Source: Bacteroidales bacterium F22 (GTDB lineage: Bacteria > Bacteroidota > Bacteroidia > Bacteroidales > Bacteroidaceae). Taken from it: a DNA stretch of 64,000 nt. Below, in pieces: positions 9,090 to 16,350 of this stretch (its first letter is position 1; each line of letters starts with the position of its first letter). Position numbers and translations under genes: made by a program. Below the pieces are notes generated by a model. That model searched no databases, was not told the DNA's origin, and was given only the letters and a program-made list of their open reading frames with translations. The stretch covers positions 372,001 to 436,000 of the forward strand of contig CP095414.1 in NCBI GenBank assembly GCA_029541985.1. The letters are read 5' to 3'.

Positions 9090-10055
9090 TTAAGTATCTG
9101 TATTAATCACTGGTTGAGCAGATTCATCAGCACACAAAACGACCAATAAATTACTAACCATAGCCGCTTTTTGCTTATCATCAAGTTTGATAATCGCTTC
9201 ATCATCCAGTTTGTTCAAGGCTAATTGAACCATAGATACAGCTCCTTCAACAATCTTCTCCCGAGCTGAAATAATAGCAGATGCCTGTTGGCGTCTGAGC
9301 ATCACAGCAGCAATTTCGGGAGCATAAGCAAGGTAATTGATTCTCGCTTCTATAATCTCAATACCCGCCATTTCGAGGCGTTTGTTCAGTTCAAGCTTCA
9401 ATTGAAGATTCACTTCATCACCACCATCTCTAAGTGTCAATTGATTATCATCCGTTTCGTTACTATCATAAGCATATTGGCTAGCCACCTGTCTCAAAGC
9501 TGCGTCACCCTGAATCTGAACAAAATTACCAAAGGCAATCATGCGATTAACTAAGGTATCAGCCACTTGTGTATTTGCAGCCTCTTTAGTCTTGTTGTTT
9601 GAAGTTTGTGCCATTGTTTGGGCATCTATTTCAAACATTGCCTTGTATGTATCCTTTAGTCTCCAGACAAGGACCAAACCAATAAGGATAGGATTTCCTA
9701 TCTTATCATTTACTTTGATAGGACCAAGATCTAAGTTACGCGCCCGTAACGACAGTTTTTTCTTTTCAAGAAAAGGATGAGCCCAGAAAAAGCCTGTTTT
9801 TTTAAATGTTCCTTTGTATTCACCAAAAAAGATCATCACACGAGCAGTATTTGGTTGAACCGTATAGAATCCAAAAAGTAAGACAATGGTAAAAAGAGCA
9901 CCAACAATGCCCAACACGATAGCCAGATTGATATTCCATAGAGCTACAGTCAAACAAGCAGCCACGATGATAAGTGGCAAAATAATTAAATTAAGAAATA
10001 GCATCAGAAACCCATTGAGTTTCAAACCACTAAATTCGCATTCTTCTGTTTTCAT
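9090..10055 (-). CDS. SPFH/band 7 domain membrane protein
   Basis: A 321-residue protein with two hydrophobic segments near the N-terminus (about 14-37 and 43-66), followed by an SPFH/band 7 domain starting at VQPNTARVMIFFGEYKGT. The conserved stretches ARNLDLGPIKVNDKIGNPI, GIEIIEARINYLAYAPEIA and MLRRQQASAIISAREKIVEGAV are typical of the stomatin/prohibitin-like group in Bacteroidota. Such proteins oligomerise in the inner membrane and are linked to membrane microdomains or protease control; the exact role of this one is not known. It is a single gene with its own good promoter, divergent from the cytochrome bd operon. Confidence 0.85.
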   Translation of the reverse strand: MKTEECEFSGLKLNGFLMLFLNLIILPLIIVAACLTVALWNINLAIVLGIVGALFTIVLLFGFYTVQPNTARVMIFFGEYKGTFKKTGFFWAHPFLEKKKLSLRARNLDLGPIKVNDKIGNPILIGLVLVWRLKDTYKAMFEIDAQTMAQTSNNKTKEAANTQVADTLVNRMIAFGNFVQIQGDAALRQVASQYAYDSNETDDNQLTLRDGGDEVNLQLKLELNKRLEMAGIEIIEARINYLAYAPEIAAVMLRRQQASAIISAREKIVEGAVSMVQLALNKLDDEAIIKLDDKQKAAMVSNLLVVLCADESAQPVINTDT

Positions 10056-10104
10056 GATTAGATTTGATTAAAAGCATACAATAGAGTATACCAATGATTT
10101 TTTA

Positions 10105-10135
10105 CAAATATATTAAGATTAGTTATATATTCAAA
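10105..10135 (-). promoter_or_regulatory. Promoter of the SPFH gene
   Basis: On the minus strand TTTG (10135-10132), 19 bases, then TATATTTG (10112-10105) match both Bacteroidota promoter boxes. The element ends 50 bases before the start codon. Confidence 0.75.
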
Positions 10136-10237
10136 TAAAATGAAGCCAAAACAGTACTAATTATTTCTCACCATTTGCCTACTTAACATAATAGTGATAG
10201 TACAAAAATAAAAGCAGTTATTAAAATAGAAGGAACA

Positions 10238-10270
10238 TTTGATATTATTACAAAAAAAAGGCTATATTTG
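10238..10270 (+). promoter_or_regulatory. Promoter of the cytochrome bd operon
   Basis: TTTG (10238-10241), 21 bases, TATATTTG (10263-10270) match both Bacteroidota promoter boxes. The position shows that the DUF4492 gene begins at the ATG at 10314 and not at upstream in-frame codons. Confidence 0.75.
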
Positions 10271-10313
10271 GGATAAATACCAATATGGGTACATTATAGA
10301 TACATATAAGTAT

Positions 10314-10541
10314 ATGAAAGAAAATAAAAGAACCACACTATATAAGATAATCCATCTATATGCTGACGGTTTTCGGTACATGCCAAAGTGGGCAAAAATA
10401 CTTTGGCTAATCATCATAATAAAATTAATTTTCATGTTTGGTTTTATGCGTCCCGTATTCTTCCACAATACATTATCTAACAGATATCAGACAGACCAAC
10501 AACGTGTCGAGCATGTGATATCCGATTGGACTTCTCATTAA
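10314..10541 (+). CDS. DUF4492 small membrane protein of the cyd operon
   Basis: A 75-residue protein beginning MKENKRTTLYKIIHLYADGFRYM, with one hydrophobic helix (ILWLIIIIKLIFMFGFM) followed by RPVFF. It resembles the DUF4492 family, small proteins that sit just upstream of cydA in many Bacteroidota. The ATG at 10314 is chosen because the promoter lies upstream at 10238-10270. It ends 25 bases before cydA. A link to assembly or function of the cytochrome bd complex is suggested only by its constant position. Confidence 0.82.
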   Translation: MKENKRTTLYKIIHLYADGFRYMPKWAKILWLIIIIKLIFMFGFMRPVFFHNTLSNRYQTDQQRVEHVISDWTSH

Positions 10542-10566
10542 TAACTTTATCAAAATCTAAGAAACT

Positions 10567-12165
10567 ATGTTTGACAATCTTGATTTATCATTAGTCAATT
10601 GGTCTAGACTACAATTTGCAGTTACGGCTATGTATCATTGGCTTTTTGTCCCTCTCACTTTAGGGCTCAGTTTTATCATCGCTTTTATGGAAACCCTGTA
10701 TGTGCGCACGGGTGATGAGAAATGGAAGCAAATAACGAAATATTGGATGCGGCTTTTTGGTATCAATTTCGCTATCGGAGTAGCCACAGGATTGATTCTT
10801 GAGTTTCAGTTTGGCACCAATTGGAGTAATTACTCCTGGTTTGTCGGAGACATATTTGGTGCTCCTTTAGCTATAGAAGGCATCATGGCATTTTTCATGG
10901 AAAGTACATTTATAGCTGTCATGTTTTTTGGTTGGAATAAAGTATCCAAAGGTTTCCATTTGACCGCTACTTGGTTGACAGCCATAGGATCCAACTTATC
11001 TGCTGTATGGATTTTAGTAGCCAATGCTTGGATGCAAAACCCCACAGGGATGCATTTCAATCCCGATATGGCGCGCAATGAAATGACCAATTTCTGGGCT
11101 GTCTTTTTATCCCAAACAGCAGTCGATAAATTCATGCACACCACGATGTCCTCCTATATACTTGCTGCCGTCTTTGTCATAGGCATCAGTTCTTGGTATT
11201 TGATTAAGAAAAGAGAGCAACTGCTAGCCAAGCGAAGTATCATGATTGCTTCTATATTTGGACTCCTCGCAGTTCTGTTTACGATACAGACAGGAGACAG
11301 CAGTGCCCGTGACGTAGCCAAAGTACAACCCGTCAAATTTGCAGCGATGGAAGGTCACTTCACAGGATCAGAAGCCTCTCCGTTGATTCTTATGGGATTT
11401 GTAGGGGATACAGAGACCGCATATATAGATCCGGCAATAGACCCAGCTCCAGTATCTCCAGTGAAGTACCGGATAGAAATTCCCGGATTATTATCCTTGA
11501 TGACAACCTATGAGTTGAACAGTTATATACCAGGTCTAAACGATTATCTATACGGAAATGCCAAACATGGCATTCTTTCCACAGAAGAAAAAATAATCCG
11601 AGGTCACGAAGCCCAGCAGAAATTATTAGCCTACAAACAAGCCATGGCAGAAGATTCCCCTACTGCAGACACTCTGAGAGCCTATTTCCAAGACACTGAA
11701 TGGTTAGCAAGCACTTTTAAATATTTTGGCTATGGTAGCTATTACAATTCCGATAGCGCCCTACTCAAAGCCAATATAACAAAGGTTATTCCACCTATTG
11801 GTCTTGTTTTCTACTCTTTTCACCTGATGGTAGCCCTAGGATTCTGGTTTCTCCTTCTCTTCATAGTGATGCTCTATTTCGTCTTTAAAGACAAGTTAGA
11901 ACATCAACGATTATGGTTATATGCCTCACTTTGGAGCATTCCCCTAGCCTATATATCAAGCGAAGCCGGCTGGATAGTCAATGAAGTTGGCCGTCAACCA
12001 TGGACTATTCAAGATTTAATGACTTGTAGTCAATCCGTAACGAATCTAGGCAGTTATTCAGTAATGATTACATGTCTACTCTTTGGAGTAGTCTTTACCA
12101 TCCTGCTAATCGCAGAGATAAAAATCATATTAAGACAAATCAGTAAAGGAACTAAAGAAGACTAA
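10567..12165 (+). CDS. cydA: Cytochrome bd quinol oxidase subunit I
   Basis: A 532-residue membrane protein that oxidises quinol and reduces oxygen to water, giving Bacteroidales their nanaerobic respiration. The N-terminal haem ligand is in MYHWLFVPLTLGLS (H24), a second haem-ligand His in KFMHTTMSSYILAAVF, and the C-terminal signature GWIVNEVGRQPWTIQDLM is intact. The periplasmic Q-loop region between about residues 245 and 390 is present. It is followed by cydB after 5 bases. Menaquinol, made by the men operon further along this window, is the likely electron donor. Confidence 0.97.
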   Translation: MFDNLDLSLVNWSRLQFAVTAMYHWLFVPLTLGLSFIIAFMETLYVRTGDEKWKQITKYWMRLFGINFAIGVATGLILEFQFGTNWSNYSWFVGDIFGAPLAIEGIMAFFMESTFIAVMFFGWNKVSKGFHLTATWLTAIGSNLSAVWILVANAWMQNPTGMHFNPDMARNEMTNFWAVFLSQTAVDKFMHTTMSSYILAAVFVIGISSWYLIKKREQLLAKRSIMIASIFGLLAVLFTIQTGDSSARDVAKVQPVKFAAMEGHFTGSEASPLILMGFVGDTETAYIDPAIDPAPVSPVKYRIEIPGLLSLMTTYELNSYIPGLNDYLYGNAKHGILSTEEKIIRGHEAQQKLLAYKQAMAEDSPTADTLRAYFQDTEWLASTFKYFGYGSYYNSDSALLKANITKVIPPIGLVFYSFHLMVALGFWFLLLFIVMLYFVFKDKLEHQRLWLYASLWSIPLAYISSEAGWIVNEVGRQPWTIQDLMTCSQSVTNLGSYSVMITCLLFGVVFTILLIAEIKIILRQISKGTKED

Positions 12166-12170
12166 CAGTT

Positions 12171-13301
12171 ATGTTTGAAAAAATGAATGAACTCGCACTA
12201 CAACAGTATTGGTGGTTTCTAATATCTTTATTAGGCGCCCTACTCGTTTTCTTAATGTTTGTACAAGGTGGACAGACCCTCCTCAAAACATTGGCAAAGA
12301 CCAAGACAGAGCGAAATATACTCGTCAACTCACTAGGACGCAAATGGGAATTTACATTTACGACATTAGTTACTTTTGGAGGAGCATTTTTTGCTTCCTT
12401 CCCACTTTTTTACAGTACCAGTTTTGGTGGTGCCTATTGGGTGTGGATGCTCATACTCATCGCTTTTGTAGGACAAGCCGTCAGTTATGAATTTAGATCA
12501 AAACCAGGCAACCCATACGGAAGTACCTTTTTTGATACCTTGCTATTTATAAATGGTCTACTCGGAACGATTCTAATCGGTATCGCCGTAGGGACCTTTT
12601 TCACTGGAGCTAATTTTACGATAGACTCCCTCAATCACATGACTTGGGACAGTCCTTGGAGAGGTTTAGAAGCCGCATTAAACTTCCATAACGTACTGCT
12701 CGGTCTTACTGTCTTTTTCTTATCTCGAGTATTAGCAATTCTCTATTTCTTTAATTCCATCGACAGTGAAGCCATCTTGAGACGCGCCTACAGACATCTC
12801 ATTATCAATACCATTCCTTTTTTGATTTGCTTTCTCTCCTTTGTGGTCTGGTTGATGCTTCGTGATGGTTTTGCCGTAATGGGCGATTCTACAATAGTTA
12901 TGGTACCCTTTAAATACTTTACTAACCTAATAGATATGCCTATCGTAGCTATTCTATTTATAGTAGGCGTGCTATTAGTTCTGTCAGGCATCCTCATCAC
13001 ACTAATAAAGAAGAACGGATTAGGCATCTGGTTATCAGGTTCAGGAACCATTATAACAGTCTTGATGCTGTTTCTACTCGCCGGCTACAATCACACCGCA
13101 TTTTATCCATCATTGAGCGACCTTCAAAGTTCCTTAACTATCCAAAATGCATCATCGAGTAGATTCACATTGATGACCATGGGCTATGTATCATTGATGA
13201 TCCCTTTTGTAGCCGCGTATATCTTCTATGCATGGAGAAGTCTAAACAAGAACAAAATTGATGCAGCAGAGATAGAAGATACGAGAAATCATACCTACTA
13301 G
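12171..13301 (+). CDS. cydB: Cytochrome bd quinol oxidase subunit II
   Basis: A 376-residue integral membrane protein with about nine hydrophobic helices, the partner of CydA in the bd oxidase. The N-terminus LALQQYWWFLISLLGALLVF and the conserved QAVSYEFRSKPGN loop identify the CydB family. The start ATG at 12171 lies 5 bases after the cydA stop. A small single-helix gene follows 63 bases downstream before the operon terminator. Confidence 0.96.
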   Translation: MFEKMNELALQQYWWFLISLLGALLVFLMFVQGGQTLLKTLAKTKTERNILVNSLGRKWEFTFTTLVTFGGAFFASFPLFYSTSFGGAYWVWMLILIAFVGQAVSYEFRSKPGNPYGSTFFDTLLFINGLLGTILIGIAVGTFFTGANFTIDSLNHMTWDSPWRGLEAALNFHNVLLGLTVFFLSRVLAILYFFNSIDSEAILRRAYRHLIINTIPFLICFLSFVVWLMLRDGFAVMGDSTIVMVPFKYFTNLIDMPIVAILFIVGVLLVLSGILITLIKKNGLGIWLSGSGTIITVLMLFLLAGYNHTAFYPSLSDLQSSLTIQNASSSRFTLMTMGYVSLMIPFVAAYIFYAWRSLNKNKIDAAEIEDTRNHTY

Positions 13302-13364
13302 ACAACAGAGTTCTAGGATAGGATATTCTCATAGAAATATAAACAACGATAAACAACAACAATT

Positions 13365-13463
13365 ATGTATACAGCTCAAATTATCGGCTACCTTATGTGG
13401 CCCGTCATGATTATCATTAGCTTCTTGCTAGTCCTCTATGGAGCAAAGAAATTAAAGGAATAA
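13365..13463 (+). CDS. CydX-like small single-helix protein
   Basis: A 32-residue ORF with an ATG at 13365 and TAA at 13461-13463. It begins MYTAQIIGYLMWPVM, continues with a hydrophobic run (IIISFLLVLY) and ends in a basic tail (GAKKLKE). It lies 63 bases after cydB and before the terminator of the same operon. Proteobacterial CydX is a 37-residue single-helix subunit encoded just after cydB and needed for oxidase stability. Size, topology and place agree, but sequence likeness is slight, so it is named by analogy. Confidence 0.7.
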   Translation: MYTAQIIGYLMWPVMIIISFLLVLYGAKKLKE

Positions 13464-13515
13464 ATCCAAAGTAACGAATTCCTCTATCAGTATACTGATA
13501 GAATCAACAACTAAC

Positions 13516-13553
13516 AAAAGAGGTCGAGACATTAACTTGTCTCGACCTCTTTT
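13516..13553. terminator. Bidirectional terminator, cyd operon / glycogen operon
   Basis: A perfect 16-base inverted repeat (AAAAGAGGTCGAGACA and its complement) with loop TTAACT lies between the convergent cyd and glycogen operons. The arms supply A and T runs on both sides. Confidence 0.9.
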
Positions 13554-13595
13554 CTATAAATCCGATAGGCATTGAATTTTACTCAATACCTAAAC

Positions 13596-15059
13596 CTAAT
13601 TTGTTGGCTTAGCTTTCTTATTCTCTACAACAGATCCTTTCTTCTTCGATTTCTTAGAAGCAGTCTTCTTGGCCTTCTTAGTAGTGACCTTTTTCTCCTT
13701 CGCTCCCAGTTCATTTTTGGCAACAGCAGTATCCTTATTAGCAGCCTCTTTATCCTCTGGTTGATTGAAATGTTCCAAAGCAGCTAGAGCATTGCCCAAC
13801 TTAGTCTCAAGAATCTTAATTTCATCATCCTGGTTGCGAATAGTTGTCAAGAGTGAGTTGAGTTCATCGTTCTCAATTCCTTCAGGATATAAAGCATCTA
13901 CTCTCTTGATAAAGTCAGCTATAATATTCATATAATTAGTAAACGCATCGTAAGCACTTTCATAGATACCACGGTTCATATTTTCCGCACTACTTTTGGT
14001 ATTCATGAAGCGAAAATTAGCACTACCTTGTAGATAATCCCAATCCATCTTGATACGTCTATCATTGCACATATACACACGTTCAGCTACACTATACAAT
14101 TTATTAAAAGCCTCCCGTTGTAAATCATTACCTAACCACGAACTCGTATCTCGTTCTTCATCGTTCCAAGTCAATGGATAAGGAACTTCAAGAGGAGCCA
14201 CTGAATCATTCTCTTTTACTATTTCAGATGGAGTAGCAAAGCGAATCCCTCTCTGAGCAGCCTCTTGAGGCAACGCCTTGAAGAATTCCAAAATATTCGA
14301 ATCCAAAGGCTGCATCACTCCGATAGCTTGGAGTTCCATGAAAATATTAATCACATTCTCTCCCTCAGGCAAAGAACTCAACCAATCAGTATATTTAGAA
14401 GCAGTAAGTGGAAATTCAGACCAACTGTTATTATTAAATCGCAAGCAGATATCATCAGACAACTTATAATCTCTGAGCAGTAATTTTAATTTAGGTGCAT
14501 TAGCACAGTGATATAAATAATGAGGACTCTTCCAGCCCAAGATCTGTTTGGCCCCTTCAGTCAAAACAGCCTTGAATCCCATTTTGTTCACCATTTCTCC
14601 TATCTCATCACTATAGAGCAAACTCGAATTTCTAAGAATCGTCGGTTTCTTACCAAACAACTCCTTAATCTTCTTACTCTGTCTCTTAACCTCCTCCACG
14701 AAACACTTTTCGTTGGCTAGAGAAGACAAGCCATGGCTATAGGGTTCGGCGATAAACTCGACACACCCTGTTTTATTTAATTTCTGGAGGATTACGATAA
14801 CTTCAGAAGCATATATCTCAAGCTGTTCCAAAGTCACTCCACTAATAGAAAATGCAACCTTAAACTGTTTATTATTATTCTCACAGAGTTGCAATAAAGT
14901 TTGAAGTGCAGGCATATACGAGCGCTGAACCATATCAGTCAATGTCACATCATTGGCATAATCATTATAATAATAGTGATCTGCACCTACATCAAAAAAA
15001 CGATAGCGTTTAAGATGCATAATTTGATGTATTTCAAAATATAGACAAATTGTTTTCAT
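13596..15059 (-). CDS. GH57 alpha-amylase-like protein (catalytic residues substituted)
   Basis: A 487-residue protein starting at the ATG at 15059, 16 bases after the upstream glycosyltransferase; the frame runs further upstream but inside that gene. Residues 1-285 form a GH57 domain: YFEIHQIMHL matches conserved region 1 and GCVEFIAEPYSHGLSSL (99-115) region 2. Region 3, RNSSLLYSDEIG, has Ser146 where catalytic members have the nucleophile Glu. Region 4, FMELQAIG, has Glu242 where the acid/base Asp is expected. Bacteroidales GH57 'amylase-like' proteins are, as I recall, of this kind, so it may not hydrolyse glucan. A helical region (about 320-450) with coiled coil follows, then a Lys-rich tail (454-487). 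It is the last gene of the glycogen operon. Confidence 0.85.
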   Translation of the reverse strand: MKTICLYFEIHQIMHLKRYRFFDVGADHYYYNDYANDVTLTDMVQRSYMPALQTLLQLCENNNKQFKVAFSISGVTLEQLEIYASEVIVILQKLNKTGCVEFIAEPYSHGLSSLANEKCFVEEVKRQSKKIKELFGKKPTILRNSSLLYSDEIGEMVNKMGFKAVLTEGAKQILGWKSPHYLYHCANAPKLKLLLRDYKLSDDICLRFNNNSWSEFPLTASKYTDWLSSLPEGENVINIFMELQAIGVMQPLDSNILEFFKALPQEAAQRGIRFATPSEIVKENDSVAPLEVPYPLTWNDEERDTSSWLGNDLQREAFNKLYSVAERVYMCNDRRIKMDWDYLQGSANFRFMNTKSSAENMNRGIYESAYDAFTNYMNIIADFIKRVDALYPEGIENDELNSLLTTIRNQDDEIKILETKLGNALAALEHFNQPEDKEAANKDTAVAKNELGAKEKKVTTKKAKKTASKKSKKKGSVVENKKAKPTN

Positions 15060-15075
15060 ATTGATAGTATCGATG

Positions 15076-16350
15076 TTAGTTATTGTAATAATATTTAAGA
15101 GTCTCTTCGTATCGTTTTCGTATACGCAATCCGACATCTTCCCAAGTAATAGCATCCACTTCTTTCTTTCCCTCTTCTCGAAGATACTTATACAATGCAG
15201 GATATGAACAGATGCTATAAATCGCATCAGCCATAGCATGAATGTCCCAATAATTTGTTTTGATACACTTACTTAGTATCTCAGCACAACCAGATTGATA
15301 ACTAATGATACTCGGTACATTACACTGCATCGCCTCGAGTGGAGAGATACCAAACGGTTCAGATACCGAAGGCATCACATATACGTCACTACTTTTAAGG
15401 ATTTCATAGACCTGTTTTCCCTTCATAAACCCAGGAAAATGAAATCTATCAGCGATACCTCTAGCAGCAGCCAGCCGAATCATCTCATCGAGCATATCTC
15501 CACTTCCCGCCATCACAAAACGAATGTTTTTAGTTCGTTTCAGCACCATAGCAGCAGCTTCAACAAAATACTCAGGTCCTTTTTGCATGGTGATACGTCC
15601 TAGAAAAGTCACTACTTTTTCTTTTGGGTCATGAACTTCAGGAATCGCTTGCACTTCAGGAGCCAAAGGAGACACCGCATTGTGCATCGTACTTACTTTC
15701 CTAGGATCCTGATGATATTTATTTATCACAGTCTGACGTGTCAATTCCGAGACACACATGATATGGTCCGCATGGTCCATACCATTTTTCTCGATGCCAT
15801 ACACTGTAGGATTAACATTCCCTCGAGAACGGTCAAAATCCGTGGCATGCACATGAATGACAAGCGGTTTTCCCGATACCTGTTTAGCATGAATCCCCGC
15901 AGGATACGTCAGCCAATCATGCGAATGAATGATATCATAGTTCTGTTGTCTAGCGACCACACCAGCCACGATACTATAATTATTAATCTCCTCATATAAA
16001 TTATCAGGATACTTACCCGAAAATTCCACACACCCCAAGTCATTGGTATGAATATGTCTAAAGTCCCCATAAATATGGTCCCTTTGGTTATAATACAATT
16101 GTGGGTCAGCCCCATCACCTAGACGTTCTTTGACAAAATTATAATCCACATCCTTCCAGACTATAGGTGTACGATTCATCCCTATAATTTTCAAGAAACT
16201 TTGGTCTTCATCACCCCATGGTTTCGGGATGCAGAATGTGATATCCATATCCTCCTGTTGTGACATCCCCTTGGTTAGACCATAGCTTGCAGTCCCTAAT
16301 CCGCCTAAGATATGTGGAGGGAACTCCCACCCAAACATTAGTACTTTCAT
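15076..16350 (-). CDS. Glycosyltransferase, glycogen-synthase-like
   Basis: A 424-residue GT-B fold glycosyltransferase. The N-terminal MKVLMFGWEFPPHILGGLGTASYGLTKGM is the glycine-rich acceptor-domain motif of starch/glycogen synthases and GT4 enzymes. The C-terminal domain has FLGRITMQKGPEYFVEAA and SVSEPFGISPLEAMQCNVP, the nucleotide-sugar site with the E-x7-E motif. Its ATG overlaps the stop of the debranching-enzyme gene by four bases (ATGA), a sign of translational coupling. Context suggests it builds alpha-1,4-glucan from a nucleotide-glucose donor; donor and product are inferred. Confidence 0.88.
   Translation of the reverse strand: MKVLMFGWEFPPHILGGLGTASYGLTKGMSQQEDMDITFCIPKPWGDEDQSFLKIIGMNRTPIVWKDVDYNFVKERLGDGADPQLYYNQRDHIYGDFRHIHTNDLGCVEFSGKYPDNLYEEINNYSIVAGVVARQQNYDIIHSHDWLTYPAGIHAKQVSGKPLVIHVHATDFDRSRGNVNPTVYGIEKNGMDHADHIMCVSELTRQTVINKYHQDPRKVSTMHNAVSPLAPEVQAIPEVHDPKEKVVTFLGRITMQKGPEYFVEAAAMVLKRTKNIRFVMAGSGDMLDEMIRLAAARGIADRFHFPGFMKGKQVYEILKSSDVYVMPSVSEPFGISPLEAMQCNVPSIISYQSGCAEILSKCIKTNYWDIHAMADAIYSICSYPALYKYLREEGKKEVDAITWEDVGLRIRKRYEETLKYYYNN

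Noticed and set aside
10239-10313. An upstream start for the DUF4492 protein.
   Set aside because: It overlaps the operon promoter, so these codons would not be transcribed.
15060-15239. An upstream start for the GH57 protein, adding 60 residues.
   Set aside because: The extension lies inside the glycosyltransferase gene, and homologues begin at MKTICLYFEIHQ.
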